Assembly: GCA_013350335.1 (NCBI GenBank)
Contig: CM023541.1
Coordinates: 40,230,739-40,294,738, forward strand
DNA length: 64,000 nucleotides
Source: Chimonanthus salicifolius
Lineage: Eukaryota > Streptophyta > Magnoliopsida > Laurales > Calycanthaceae
Direction: 5' to 3'
The notes below the pieces were generated by a model. That model did no database searches and was not told where the DNA came from. It saw only the letters and a program-made list of their open reading frames with translations. The position numbers and the translations under genes are program-made. Below, in pieces: positions 46,501 through 56,992 of this stretch; the stretch's first letter is position 1; each line of letters starts with the position of its first letter.

Positions 46501-47997
46501 ACTGAGAGAAGTATCCATATCTACAGCTATAGACCTGCTGATGTGATTCTCATTCTGAGAACCCCCTACTTCATGCACGTCAGATTCTGCAGGTATACTA
46601 TCATTTACATCGAGAGAAGCATTCATATCTATAGATGTACCAGTCAACAACTGATTCTCACTGTTTGGAGAAACATACATCTCAGGGATACTAGTTTTTG
46701 GAATTTCCTTTTCATTTCTATCAAGAGAAACAACTAAAACCACATCTGGATTGTCAGGCATTTGATTCAAGCAAGGCTGAGAAGACCCCATTGCAGGGAT
46801 GCCAACACTGTCACTTTTCTTTTCATCCACAATAATAGAAGCACCCAAATCCACAGGTGCACTGCCATTGCTAACAACAAAAGCCCCGAGTTCAGAAACT
46901 TTAGTATCCATAATTTTCTCTTTGCCAGTTTCAATAGCAGTGTTCATATCTATAGCTGGACTACTTGTCGCCTGATCCTCAGTATTGTCTGAAGCCACAA
47001 TATTAGTACCAGGGATTCCTGCAATTTTCTCCTTGTTGTCATCAACAGAAGTTGCACCAGTTCTGGCAATTTCCATGTCTCGATTACTCCCTTCAGAAGC
47101 TTTCGATCCCATCATTTTCTTTTCACCCACTCCTTGAGAAAAACTAAGATCTCCATCTCGACCACCCACGACTGGCTTCTCACCAATTCCAGCTTCACAA
47201 ACAAGTCTTTCCACAGTTTTCTTATCACCAGGTTCAACAAGCACAGAAACGGCACTTTCCATGATATTTTGTCCTGATGTTGGAGCTTCTCCAATAGGAT
47301 CACAATCTTTCTTCTCAACCTGATCCCCCATGGTCGGAATCTCCTCCCTAACAGAAATAGACACCGCAGAAGCATCAACATTCATTTTTTCACCCTCAAG
47401 TTGCGAAGAAGCATGTTCTTCTTCCACCACTCCAACCTCAGTGACCAAACTCTTTTCAGAACCCTTCAACACTGTAATTTCAATAATTGATTTTGAATCC
47501 ATGGCAACGCCTCCTCCTTTCTCTTTGTCCTCACCACCACCTGTGTCTGTAGTGGGATCAGTCTCCATTTCCACGCCACCCTCACTTGGCAAAGAAGCAT
47601 GTTCTTCTTCCACCACTTTAGCCTCAGTGACCAAACTCTTTTCATAACCCTTCAACACTGTAATTTCAACAAATGATTTTGAATCAATGACACCGCCTCC
47701 TACTTTCTCTTTGTCATCACCACCACCTGTGTCTCTAGTAGGATCAGTCTCCATTTCCACGCCAGAATCAGCAGTTTTGATTACGCCCACTAGATTCCCT
47801 AACGAGGGAGCAACTGTGTCATTGGGATCTGTTTGATTACCTGCTGGGATATGTTCTTCAGCTGGGGAAGGAACCGGGCCTGATTCAGGCAACGGGTCAG
47901 GGACTCGGTGGTCAGAAACAGGAAGTGGGTTTAAGGTTTGGGGAGAGGTGGTGGTGCTGGGGCCGATGGGATCAGAGGTGGCATCGGCATCGGCCAT
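43597..47997 (-). CDS. PWWP-domain chromatin protein
   Basis: A single uninterrupted frame of 1466 residues. Residues 1 to about 720 are acidic and low in complexity, with two near-identical 62-residue blocks (about 79-140 and 141-202) and further diverged repeats. The PWWP domain starts VWGKVRSHPWWPGKIFDP at 730-747 with the PWWP core at 738-741, and runs to about 815 (YFGDRTFAWCEVSQLKPF). A Lys/Ser-rich region follows, with an AT-hook-like PPKKRGRP at 1250-1257. Near the C-terminus an RRM-like segment (about 1310-1387) contains LILNFTEADSVPSEADLN and RARVVFKRRSDAEVAF. This layout is that of plant PWWP proteins of the Arabidopsis PDP group, nuclear proteins that read chromatin and act with FVE/MSI4-type histone-binding proteins in H3K27 methylation and flowering control. 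Function here is inferred from family. The tail after 1430 may be altered by a 3' intron. Confidence 0.88.
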   Translation of the reverse strand: MADADATSDPIGPSTTTSPQTLNPLPVSDHRVPDPLPESGPVPSPAEEHIPAGNQTDPNDTVAPSLGNLVGVIKTADSGVEMETDPTRDTGGGDDKEKVGGGVIDSKSFVEITVLKGYEKSLVTEAKVVEEEHASLPSEGGVEMETDPTTDTGGGEDKEKGGGVAMDSKSIIEITVLKGSEKSLVTEVGVVEEEHASSQLEGEKMNVDASAVSISVREEIPTMGDQVEKKDCDPIGEAPTSGQNIMESAVSVLVEPGDKKTVERLVCEAGIGEKPVVGGRDGDLSFSQGVGEKKMMGSKASEGSNRDMEIARTGATSVDDNKEKIAGIPGTNIVASDNTEDQATSSPAIDMNTAIETGKEKIMDTKVSELGAFVVSNGSAPVDLGASIIVDEKKSDSVGIPAMGSSQPCLNQMPDNPDVVLVVSLDRNEKEIPKTSIPEMYVSPNSENQLLTGTSIDMNASLDVNDSIPAESDVHEVGGSQNENHISRSIAVDMDTSLSTGKVKIAKTCVSEVGAPVLSKSSPTTDLCSSIVVDEEKMFRADVSEKDFPRAAEIDAFTCSDEKVTVGSSIPEAGVSLLGEDQITGSSAEHLVMHDEKDQKQIAGTIVTGANVSLHTENHVARNLVEDLSRSLGTEANLDTGDDAIMVDASQPHDVHSNGSESKEMETDGGPCLFDENTEIDSIELPGSADEQTVEHMMVSFGNESVKRDHRASYSLREEKNIEFSVSNFVWGKVRSHPWWPGKIFDPLDASELASKHKRKDSNLVAYFGDRTFAWCEVSQLKPFRTYFQQMEKQSTSEAFLHAVCCALEEFSRCLELGLTCTCIPEEKCTNIKYQRIDNAGIREGASSMGGTDVSLFEPDVLLDYIQELALFPLGGGDRLDLVIAKAQLTSFYRSKGYEKLPEYHACGIFITDYVDILPGRKPLNDTVDPVTPVSRAEKKAPPNLDSGEAKPKARDRSSTYHKRNKISEDDLLYKRKQKSLAKIMSETVPGLVNGGESSSERNSTGKSDSIPSGKKDKAVDSFSDDKVETRKRRFSSLSDTDFDTPTQAPKRSFKVGDCIRRIAGQLTGSPPIIKSSSEKLKKTAGPPILKSSSEKFKKTAVKVVSDGDKAVHISDSPHTPKDSQRRRIRIPKEYSSSDELLSQLCLAARDPLKGYSFLSTIISFFTDFRNSIHKKCSSSGKYNISIERTGSGKASRGKSSNSRMSSPETFELSDTKDSYWTDRVILGGTEEEQSDASHKRKRESQMQIPPKKRGRPSSKLPKSPHSSPDLDSDQKADEKPQLSDINPVVNDELSVEKQEGDTDDTGEGSSLTALILNFTEADSVPSEADLNKIFSQYGPLDESEVLRKSKRARVVFKRRSDAEVAFSSAGKFTIFGPALVSYRLRYMSSKRKTSRRATTHHKKSETSMDGTFPLLEKDDIMQAKDDSGVPGIFSSLSDCGVVNVANVPFTAPSYYLCSGPCLVIP
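47392..47763 (-). repeat. Tandem 62-codon duplication inside the PWWP gene
   Basis: Two consecutive blocks starting GVEMETDPT and ending in EEEHAS plus a few residues. They share D(T/S)KS..EITVLKG.EKSLVTE and differ by about a dozen residues. The reading frame is kept. Confidence 0.85.
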
Positions 47998-48046
47998 GGA
48001 GGAGCTTTCAGATGCTAGGGGAGGAGAGAAACCCTAAAGTTGAACG

Positions 48047-48389
48047 CTGAAAGAAAAACAAGAACGAGAAATACTGCAGTCAGCGTTTTGGAAAGCTAGG
48101 GTTTACGATTTTAAAAGAAAGAGAGAAGGTGCGTTTGGATTAGGAGAAAAAAAAACGGGGATCTCCCTTCTGGGGGGATTCTACAGTCTGGGGCGTAGAA
48201 ATTGAAAGAAAAAAATTGTACAGAGGAGAAAATAGAAGTTATTGGAAACACATGGTAGGGGAATTCCCATCTCCAACCAAGAAAAACCAAACAAAAAGTT
48301 TTCGACTACTTTCCTTCCATCCCAACAGGCTTAAAGAAAAAGCTAGATAGAATTAGGGTTTAGGATTCAAGGTTTAGAAAGGAGCGTAC
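48047..48389 (-). other. Intron in the 5'UTR of the PWWP gene
   Basis: On the minus strand CTTCAG/GTACGCTCC forms a donor (intron starts 48389) and TTTCAG/CGTTC an acceptor (exon resumes 48046), 49 bases before the ATG at 47997. The upstream leader (48390 to about 48480) is rich in GAAGAAGAAAG-type words as read on the minus strand, common in plant 5'UTRs. Confidence 0.6.
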
Positions 48390-48480
48390 CTGAAGAAGAA
48401 GGAAAAGGGGAAATTTCATGGAGGGAAGATTTGCCGCTCTTTCTTCTTCTTTCTTTCTCTCTCCTCTCTGCGCCTGCTTG

Positions 48481-49394
48481 TCGTGAGTTGTTGATTTTGG
48501 GAGAAAGGATGGTTATATTGGACTCTCCTTACACGTGGCAATGTGGGGACCACTGGAAAGTGGTGGGATCCAATTTTGCTATAATTTTATTCGATGGATT
48601 TTAATTTTTTTTTATTTTCGTTTTTCCTCTGAGTCTTTAAATGAATTTTAAGTTAGTGATGGATATTAAGCAGGTCGCATTTCAAAATTAGGGCAATTGG
48701 CAAGTAATTAAAACTTAAAAGATTGGATCGATTAGAGATGGATTTATCTATTAAAGAGCAATAAAAAGTTCTATTTATTATAAAATAAAACACTATTTTA
48801 ACATCTAAATGGTAATACAATCCTTTGTATTAATAATTAGAATTTTTAAAAAGGAAAATATGTATTTATTATTTATTATTTTTAAACTATTCTTAGTGGG
48901 TTATTATTTTTAACTTTTTGATAAGTGAAGCATCACCCCATTTCTATAGTTAGCAATTCTCTACATTACTTGACATGCACGTAAAATATATATAATTCTT
49001 AAATTATTCAATTACTTTAATTATTATATATCTTCTTCTTTCATATAAATACGTATTAAATATTTCTTTTATTCTCAAAGTAATTGGTATAGCTGTAAAC
49101 ATTGAACATTTAGAAAAAAAATAAGTAGATAAAAATTTTGTAAATATTTCATTACATTTTTCTTACCTAAAGTATATTACTAATAAAACTTTCCTTTAAA
49201 AAATAATTCAATATTTTCTTCTTCTAAATTTTTTGGTAAAAATAAAGTTAAATTAAGAACATAGTTTTAAGTCTTTGTTTCAATTTAAATTTGTGAAAAG
49301 CATTCAAATATGTTAAATTTATTTGATAAATTAACTTAATTTTTAGTTTCCAAATGTGTCGAATTAGATATATTATACCTGTATATATTTATTC
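48481..49394. promoter_or_regulatory. Promoter side of the PWWP gene and AT-rich spacer
   Basis: 48481-48600 likely contains the core promoter of the minus-strand PWWP gene, with ACACGTGGC (48531-48539), an ABRE/G-box-like word, in it. Beyond 48600 the sequence is strongly AT-rich with no genes. Confidence 0.4.
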
Positions 49395-49575
49395 TCAAGT
49401 CAAATTTTTTTTTTTTTTTGAAACAGTTTAGAATGGATTAATAATGGTAACCAAAAGTACAACAAACTATAAAAGGAGGAGATGGCCTAAGAGAGTTAGA
49501 CCCCCCCACCCAAAGCAAAGATACATAAATAAGAAAAAAGAAATAAGATAACACCAAAGGAGGCTAAGAAATCTG

Positions 49576-52500
49576 CTAGCTGCCTGGCACATAGAATGTG
49601 CCACAAATGGTCCCCTCCACCCCGTTTTTTGCAAGAAAATCCGCCACCCCATTAGCTGACCTGCTAATTTGAGAGAAAGATACATCCATACCCTCTACTA
49701 ACTCCTTAATCTCTCTCACTAAGGTAATTAGTCTCCATGGGGGACGCTTCAGGCCTTTGGCCCATTTGATGGTGTTGGAGGAGTCACTTTCAACAATTAA
49801 TCTTTCCCCCCTTAAAGACACCCCAAGGGTTAAGGCCCTCCTAATACTAAGAAGTTCCGCCTCATTTGACTCCTTGATCCCAACAGACTCTGAGAAAGCG
49901 ACTCGAGTAAAGCCTAGATGATTCCTAAGGGCTCCCCCTATTCCAGCCGGCCCAGGTTTACCTTTGGATGCCCCATCCACATTGAACTTCCACGATCCAT
50001 CTGAGGGAGCGACCCATGGAACCGTAGGTTTTCCCCTCTTGATTGGGCGACCCAGACATCCATCAAACGACAGATGAAAATCCTCGGCTTTGAAGTCCTT
50101 GAATTCCTTGTTAGCACACAGCCACGAGCTTAATCTCCATTTGGCAATTTCGAAAAGTTCGTTAAATTCCAACTTTCTTCCCTCAAACACTCTAGAGTTC
50201 CTCTCTATCCAGATGGTCCACAAAACCGCTGCCGGAATAGTGTTCCACACAAGCTTTGTTCGATATTGCAGGCGAACCAAAGGCCAGGATTCCAAAAACT
50301 CCGCCCACGATCCAGGGCAAACCCACGAAACTTCCAACAGATTTACAAAGCTGCACCATAAACTCCAAGCCATTGGGCATAATACAAAAAGATGATCTAA
50401 GGATTCATCCGCCAGTTGACAAAGAGGGCAGGACGAATCTCCATCAAAACCTAACATCCCTCTGCAATTAAGTTCAACTCTGGTCAGAATCCTACCTTTT
50501 GCGCCGCACCAGGTGAACATCTGAACTCTAGGGGGGGATAGGCTTTTCCAAACAATAGCCTGAGCAGCTAAGTGACCCTCCAGACATTGGGTAGCAAGGT
50601 CAGACAAAGTTTTCACTGAAAAGACTCAGGAAAAATTGCCTGTCCAAACCCATTCATCGCCAGACTCTGTATCCATCTTGAACTCTTCCAATTTTGCCCT
50701 AAGATCATTTAGGGATTGGACCTCGAAAGCCCGAAGTTCTCTTCTAAAGTCAAAACTCCACGATGTACCAAGCCTATCCACCTTGACCATTTCTTTAACT
50801 AAAGCCTGCTTAACTCTAGCTGCTCTGTATAATCTCAGGAATGTCTCTTTCAACAGTCTGTCCCCCAACCAAATGTCTTCCCAAAACAAAATACGGTCCC
50901 CCTTACCAACCAAGAACCTGAGGTTCTTTTGAAATAGGCTTCCAACCTCTGTCTTACCCTCACACACATTTCACCAGTCTTTTAGAATCCTGGAGCTAGA
51001 CCGCATTACACCCTCTCCTAATGCCCACCCATTTTTGTTTGCTAGGCCATATTTAGCCATGAGTAACCGGGCCCATAATGCATTTTTCTCTGATCCAAAA
51101 CGCCACCCCCATTTGCATAATAAGGCTTCGTTCTTCACTCTAACGGGGACAAAACCTAAACCACCTTTGTGTTTTGGTTGAGACACCTCGGCCCAAGCCA
51201 CCAAATGCACTTTCCTCTTCCTCTCATGCTCACCCCATAAAAATTGCCGAAAGAGTTTTTCTATCACATTGGCCACTCCTACAGGGATCTTAAACATAGA
51301 CAAGTAATACAACGGAAAATTAGCCAACACCGACTTGAGGAGGGTTACCCTTCCACCTAACGACAAAAACTTCTTGCTCCATCCTACCAATTTTCTCTCA
51401 ATTTTCTCTAAAACTGGTGACCAAAACCTCTTCAACCTAGGATTCCCCCCAACCGGAAGTCCAAGGTACATAAACGGCAATTTCCCAATCCCACATCCGA
51501 CTTCTTCTGCCTAACTCCTAACCACTGCATCATCCATGTCAACCCCAATGAGAGTCCTTTTGCCTAGGTTTATCCGCAGGCCCGAGACCAATTCAAAGCA
51601 TCGCAAAATCGCTCGAAAGCCCAGAACTTCTGATTTATTATGATCACAAAAGAAAAGTGTATCATCAGCAAATTGTAGATGCGTAATTGTCGGACCTTCT
51701 AGACTAACCTGAAATCCCTTCACAATATCCAATGCTTTAGCTTTCAAAACCAAGCGATTTAGGCTCTCTCCAACCATTGTAAAAATGAAAGGGGAAAGCG
51801 GGTCCCCCTGTCTCAAACCCCTATTGGCCGCAATAGGTAGAGTGGGAGAGCCATTAACCAAAATCGAGTACCTGGAACCCTCCACACAAGCTTTCATCCA
51901 CTTTTGCCACCTCCCACCAAAACCCATTCTCTCAAACAGATAGCTCACAAACAGCCAATCCACGCAATCATATGCCTTTTCCATATCTATTTTGAACAGA
52001 AGACCTGGTTTCCTTTCTTTCTTCCTCAAGTGAAATGCTTCGTTAGCGATCAAAATTCCATCCAGAATTTGTCTTTTTTCAATGAAGGCTCCTTGTGAAT
52101 CACCAATAACCTGGGGCAGCGCCTTTTTTAGCCTATCCGCTAACACCTTAGCCAACAATTTGTAAATGCTTCCTACAAGGCAAATGGGATGGAAATGTGA
52201 TAATTCAGACGGCCCCTCCCGTTTCGGGATTAACGAGATGAAGGAGTTTTTCAAGTCCTTGTAAATTATCCCATCTGTGAAGAGCTCTTTAAAGAATTTA
52301 AAGATTACAGGACCAAGTGTCTCCCAACACGCCTTAAAAAAAGCGAAATTAAAACCATCAGGACCAGGAGCCTTATCTCCATTCAAGCTGTCTAAGGCTG
52401 CTACTATTTCGTCCATCGTAAACTCCCTCTCTAGCCAGTCGGCCATGGTCTCTTTGATCTTCGGCAACTGTAGCCCCTCCAAAGAAGGTCTATGGGATCC

Positions 52501-54416
52501 AGAGTCAATTCTAGAGGCGGAACTAAGCAAAGAATAAGGAGAGAACCTATGCCTAAAAAGTGAAAAGGGGAGAGAGATCAAAAAAATAGAAGATAACACC
52601 CCAACCAAAAACCTAGGCGAAGATGCTACCCCCACAGACTGCTCACCAATAAAGAGAGAATAAGGAGAGATAGGGAAAGATAGTACCCGGGCCTCAAAAG
52701 AAGCAAGCCGCACCAGAACAAAAGGGTCGATAGGAGAGAAGCTTGTCCTCGCAGACGCCCAGCAGCCTTCCACTAGAAGTTGAGATGACACTGAGAACTC
52801 CCGCAAAGTGCTGATGTCAAAGATGCAAGGATCCACCACCTTCGATCGAAGAACCGGCAAGACCGCCGACAGAGCAAGGGACTCTGCTCCACCAGACAAT
52901 CTCGAGGGAGACACAACAGGAAGATTCCACCAAGAGGAGAGTACCATCGAGGAGAAGCACTCCAACAAAACTGAGGGAGAGGGTGAACGACTTCCGCCCC
53001 AAGAAGACAATGCCTGTGGAAAGGAAGAAGCAAACAACGCACCGGGTTTCCAAACAACCAACTCAAACAACAACGAAGAAAAAAGAGAATAGGGATTACC
53101 CAGATCAGCAAGCGGCGACTGAAGATCTGAAGAGGGACAAGGAGGAGGCCTAATCCGAGAGGCAAAGGGTGGTGGCGGCGAAGCTCCAATAGGTGACTGA
53201 AATATATCCGAGAAAAACCGCACTACCGCACCCCGAATGCCTTCCTTATCAGAGACGCAAGATCCATCCACCGTCACCGATCTGATAACATTAAAGGCTC
53301 TACGATTGGATGTACAAGCATGGAAGAATTTGGTATTCTTATCCCCTTCCTTTAACCATAAAGCCCTAGATTTCTGCCTCCATTCCACCTCTTCTAATCT
53401 TAGGCAATCCCATAAAGAAGATTTCGCCTCTTTCTTGCGGTCTAACTCCATCTCCTCAAGATCGCGGACCTCCTCAATGATGGCCAACTCTTCCAATTTT
53501 CTGACTGCCGCTTCTTTTTTTTCTAGGGTAGTGCCCCCACTTGCTGCCACCCACTCCTTGATCTTCTTTTTCAATAACTTGAGTTTCTTAGCTAAAACAA
53601 AGCCTGCCCAACCATGGATATTGAAGCTATCCCACCAAGTTTTCACAAGTTCCACAAACTTAGGACCCTTTAGCCAAGCATTATTAAATCAAAAGGGTTT
53701 TGGGCCCCAGTCTACCTCCTCCGAGTCAAGCACAATGGGCCAATGATCCGAGATAGGACAAAGAAGCTTCACTTGGCTAGCTCCTGGAAAAAGGCCTTCC
53801 CATTCGGCCGACACAAGGAATCGATCGATTCTACTCATGGCTGCTCTAGCCTGGCCATTGGACCACGTAAACCTCCCTCCGTTAAGTGGTAGATCAATGA
53901 GCTCACAGTTATCAATGCACGTAGAAAAGTGCTCCATTGTTGTAGTGAACTCCCTCCCCCCTTTTCTTTCTGATGGAAACCTTATAGCATTGAAGTCTCC
54001 CCCCACACACCACCTTGAAGATGCCCAAACTTTAATGTCTTCTATTTCATTCCAAAACGCACCCCTTTCCCCTTCGATATTGGGCCCATACACATTTGTA
54101 ACACAAATTTCTACACCTTCCACCACCAATTCTCCTATGATTGAGATTGATCTCAAGTCCATCATTCTGGCCGACACCATTATAACTGAAGGGTTCCACA
54201 AGGTAACTAGGCCACCTGATCGGCCATCTGCAGGTTTGAAAAACACACCACAGTCTCTGACTCCCAAATTTCTCTAACCAGCTGAGATGAGATATCCTCT
54301 TTTTTGGTTTCTTGAAGGAGAAGGATATCGATTCTATTTTTTCGGATGAACCTGCGTATTGCCCCTCTCTTCTCTTGAAGCCCCAAGCCCCTAATATTCC
54401 AAGTCAGTATCTTCAT
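49576..54416 (-). pseudogene. L1 ORF2: endonuclease, reverse transcriptase, RNase H (broken)
   Basis: Starts MKILTWNIRGLG at 54416. The endonuclease domain shows LLLQETKKE, a frameshift near 54210-54260, then [49 protein letters not shown] and SDHWPIVLD. A stop lies near 53686-53689. Reverse transcriptase follows, with NGDKAPGPDGFN, LIPK, the AYDCVDW box, GLRQGDPLSPF and the active-site QFADDTLFF. After a frameshift near 51485-51511 come MYLGLPVGG and LSLGGRVTLLKSVL, then in-frame stops near 50968 and 50620. A zf-RVT region (CPLCQLADESLDHLFVLCP) and RNase H follow, the latter with NVDGASKGKPGPAG, SNEAELL, VESDSS and SANGVADFLAKNGV, carrying the four acidic active-site positions. The frame is interrupted between the endonuclease and RT core by a 645 bp insertion listed separately. 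The enzyme would nick DNA and copy its own RNA, but this copy cannot be translated through. Confidence 0.88.
52507..53151 (-). mobile_element. 645 bp frame-preserving insertion inside L1 ORF2
   Basis: Between FFSDIFQSP and RPSLEGLQLPK the ORF holds about 215 residues not found in L1 proteins: Ser-, Leu-, Pro-, Phe-rich with hardly any Lys, for example ASPPPPFASRIRPPPCPSS at its start. The edges are marked by 12-base imperfect direct repeats (AATTCTAGAGGC at 52507-52518 and AATCCGAGAGGC at 53152-53163). The distance between them, 645, is divisible by three. It looks like a foreign sequence inserted with a target duplication. It has no poly-A tail, no TIR that I can see and no recognised domain. 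The alternative is a lineage-specific extension of this LINE family. Confidence 0.6.
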
Positions 54417-56745
54417 ATGGAAACTCTGGCACTCCTAGATTTCCTGCATGCTTGTTTAACCCTTTTTTTACAGAACACAGAAAACATGGGATGAGATCCC
54501 TGCCAAGAGAGTGCTTGTCTTCTCTTGATTGAATTTTTCAAAGAAAAGGAAGAAGAGTGGTCTGCTGCTTCTAGCTTAGCCAAATTTTCTAAGGCCTTAG
54601 CTTCATTGAAAAAATTAATCCCAAGATCTTGACCTACCTTGATTATTTCCATTCCCACCTTCTCAGAATAACCTTTATCCTTTAGTTTGTCTAATTCATC
54701 ACCTTTGACTTTCCACCGATTCATGTTGTTTTTGAAGCATGTAATTTCAACAGGTTTACTGATTTGTGAAAGGAAAAAATTGGGGAAAGTACCATATTAT
54801 GAAGTTCCATCCTCTAGTTGCTGATCAACCTGCTGCCCCCTCTGTAGTGGATGCACCGAGACTGAGATGTCCAGCCCAAGAGTTGGGGCGTTGGACCTGT
54901 CAATTACGCCTGACTCACCCTGACTTTCCAGCCCGATCAACTCCCGGGCGTCACTTGGTTCTGCTGCAAAAATTTTCTGGTAGGATGAAGTTTCTGTTGC
55001 CATGTTGATAATACTTGCCCGCCGCTCTGAATCTACACCGTCGGTGACCTTTTCTACAAAATCCGACTTCCTTTTGGGAGACCCAGAATTACTCCACTGA
55101 GGAATGGGCAAGAACTTAGGGGAATGGAGATGACCCCAGTCGGCAGGAAGTAAAGATTTTTTACCACCCGAAAAATACTGTTTTGTAATCCAAGTTGGTA
55201 GATCCAAACCCATTGGGTATGGTAGTTGGATCATCTGTCTCCCGGGTCCAGACCCAAGTACAAGACCCTTACCCGTATTTGCCTCTTTATTTTCCAACCT
55301 CTCTGTCGACATTAAATGCTGACACAGAGCCTTCTCATTTTTCATGTCATAGCACGCATGCAGCCCCATCACCTTGGTCGGCGCATGCAGCCCCATCACC
55401 TTCTCAGAGTCCTGCACTACCTCGACCCGTACAGCCTCCATTGCCTCCCTCGGTTCTTGCAAGCCAGCTGGGTAAGCCAACGAAGGAGCATTGTGCGAGC
55501 AGGACTCTACAGCTTCTGCAAATGAACCGGCCATCTCCGACGTCGAGACCAGCCAGTCCGTCGGAGAGACCACCTCCTTCACCAGAACTGGAAATGATTT
55601 TCCATTAAAGTTCACCTTGATCGTCTGAGGCACACGATATTAATGCCCACTTCCATTAGCAGATGCAGCAGGGTGCAATCCTCTTTGTTGAGATTTCGAG
55701 AGTGGATCTCGATCAAATTACCAAGATTCTTCCCAAATGCCTTAATGGTTTTTTCTGTCCACCCTTCCAGAGGGAAACCATAGCACCTGAACCAGGCATA
55801 TCTCGAATGGGTGAAGATCTCAGGGTGCCACTGTCCTAGTACTCTGAACTGTGTCGATACTATTTTCAGAGCTTTCTTTACTTCCAGCTCACCCTCAAGG
55901 GACGCCAAGAAACGTTTTTCTCTTACATGGCTGCAATGACTGACAGATACGCCCTCCATCTGTAATGCCCTGGTCACTTGAGTGCGAGACAAATCATGGA
56001 AAGGAGCCACTACGACTGCATTCTTCAACCACTCACGTATTTCTCCTTCGTCATCTACACTGAGCTTTAGATCAATGGATAACTCGGCTGGATCAAACTG
56101 AGAACTCAGTTTCTTCTCTGGTTTTTGAACAACCTCATTCCAAGGCCTCCTTGTCCCCATCGGTTTCCTCGACTTCACTAATACTTCACCCACCTTCTTT
56201 GAATATAAATCGCCTGTCTGCAGTGATTTACCCCCTCCATCAAAACCTTTGGGTAGTGGATCTGAACTCACTTGAGACTTGTAGGTCTGAGATTTCAAAG
56301 AACTGTTGAAAAGAAACTGGTTCTTAGTATCAAGCCTGTCATATCTTGCCGGACTGACCGACAGTTTCTTCCCAGCCAGTACGCGATCGTTGAGCGCCCT
56401 TGCCGCCTTTTCAGCCTGGCTACCTCTCGCCATTTGGACAAAAGCGAAGAGTCGTCCAACAGCATCTTTCTTCCGAGGAATAAAGACGTCCCTAACAGTA
56501 CCCCATTGTATGAATAGGTCTTGTAACCACCTCCTAAGTAAATGCTCTGGCCATTCCGGAAGGTTGGCCACGAATAGAGAAATCGAAGGATCTTCTCTAC
56601 CGTTTCTTCTCCTCCTCCTCTTCTGAAGATGCCACCCCTCCTCTCCGACGTCCTCCAGTGTCCCGCTTCCATCCAATCTGCCACTAGCCGCTCCCAGTAA
56701 CCCTGCAGAAACTCTCTCTCGCTCTCTCTCACTCATGTCTCTCAA
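54413..56745 (-). pseudogene. L1 ORF1: RRM-type RNA-binding protein (frameshifted)
   Basis: Two or three frames cover it: 56745 to about 55612, about 55633 to 54797, and 54724 to 54413. The first has an RRM (SISLFVANLPEW, RDVFIPRKKDAVGRLFAFVQM) followed by a DUF4283-like region with [21 protein letters not shown]. The second is Ser/Pro-rich with a 27-base in-frame duplication (KVMGLHA twice; repeats at 55356-55375 and 55383-55402). The third ends in a basic tail (FCKKRVKQACRKSRSA). The product would coat LINE RNA. The stop TGA (54415-54413) overlaps the ORF2 start ATG (54416-54414), so ORF2 could be translated by reinitiation. Confidence 0.82.
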
Positions 56746-56884
56746 AAGATCGAATCTTTACATTTTTACCACATGGGATTCTTGCAATCATATGGCCCCT
56801 TGAATATATGATTACTGCTCCATTCAAGTCAAATTTTTAGTCGTATTTTTCAAGAAAAAATCAGATTATATACAAATTATTTAT

Positions 56885-56992
56885 TTTCTATATTTTTCGA
56901 GCCCCATCGCCTCACTTAGTGTGCCTTAAGGACATCGGATATCACCCATGGAAGTTTTACACTGGGTTTCTATGATTATCAAAAATAAAATA
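56885..56992 (+). mobile_element. tRNA-derived SINE, family A, 3' part
   Basis: CCTTAAGGACATCGGATATC, then CACCCATGGAAGTTTTACAC, TGGGTTTCTATG and an A-rich tail correspond to the body and end of the family A copy at 25325. The tRNA-like head is lost apart from a CGAGCCCCAT remnant. Confidence 0.55.

Larger units (their letters stand above)
49395..56838 (-). mobile_element. Nearly full-length L1-clade LINE (about 7.4 kb) with target duplication
   Basis: The element is flanked by the 15-bp direct repeat TCAAGTCAAATTTTT (49395-49409 and 56824-56838). Its 3' end on the minus strand is CTAAACTGTTTC plus an A tail (plus-strand T-run, about 49405-49420). From the minus-strand 5' end it holds a short leader (about 78 bases), ORF1 (56745-54413) with an RRM, and ORF2 (54416-49576) with endonuclease, reverse transcriptase, zinc-knuckle region and RNase H. 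This is the organisation of plant L1 elements with a C-terminal RNase H. A few frameshifts and stops make it inactive, but divergence from an intact state is low. It lies between the PWWP and V-ATPase genes. Confidence 0.92.
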
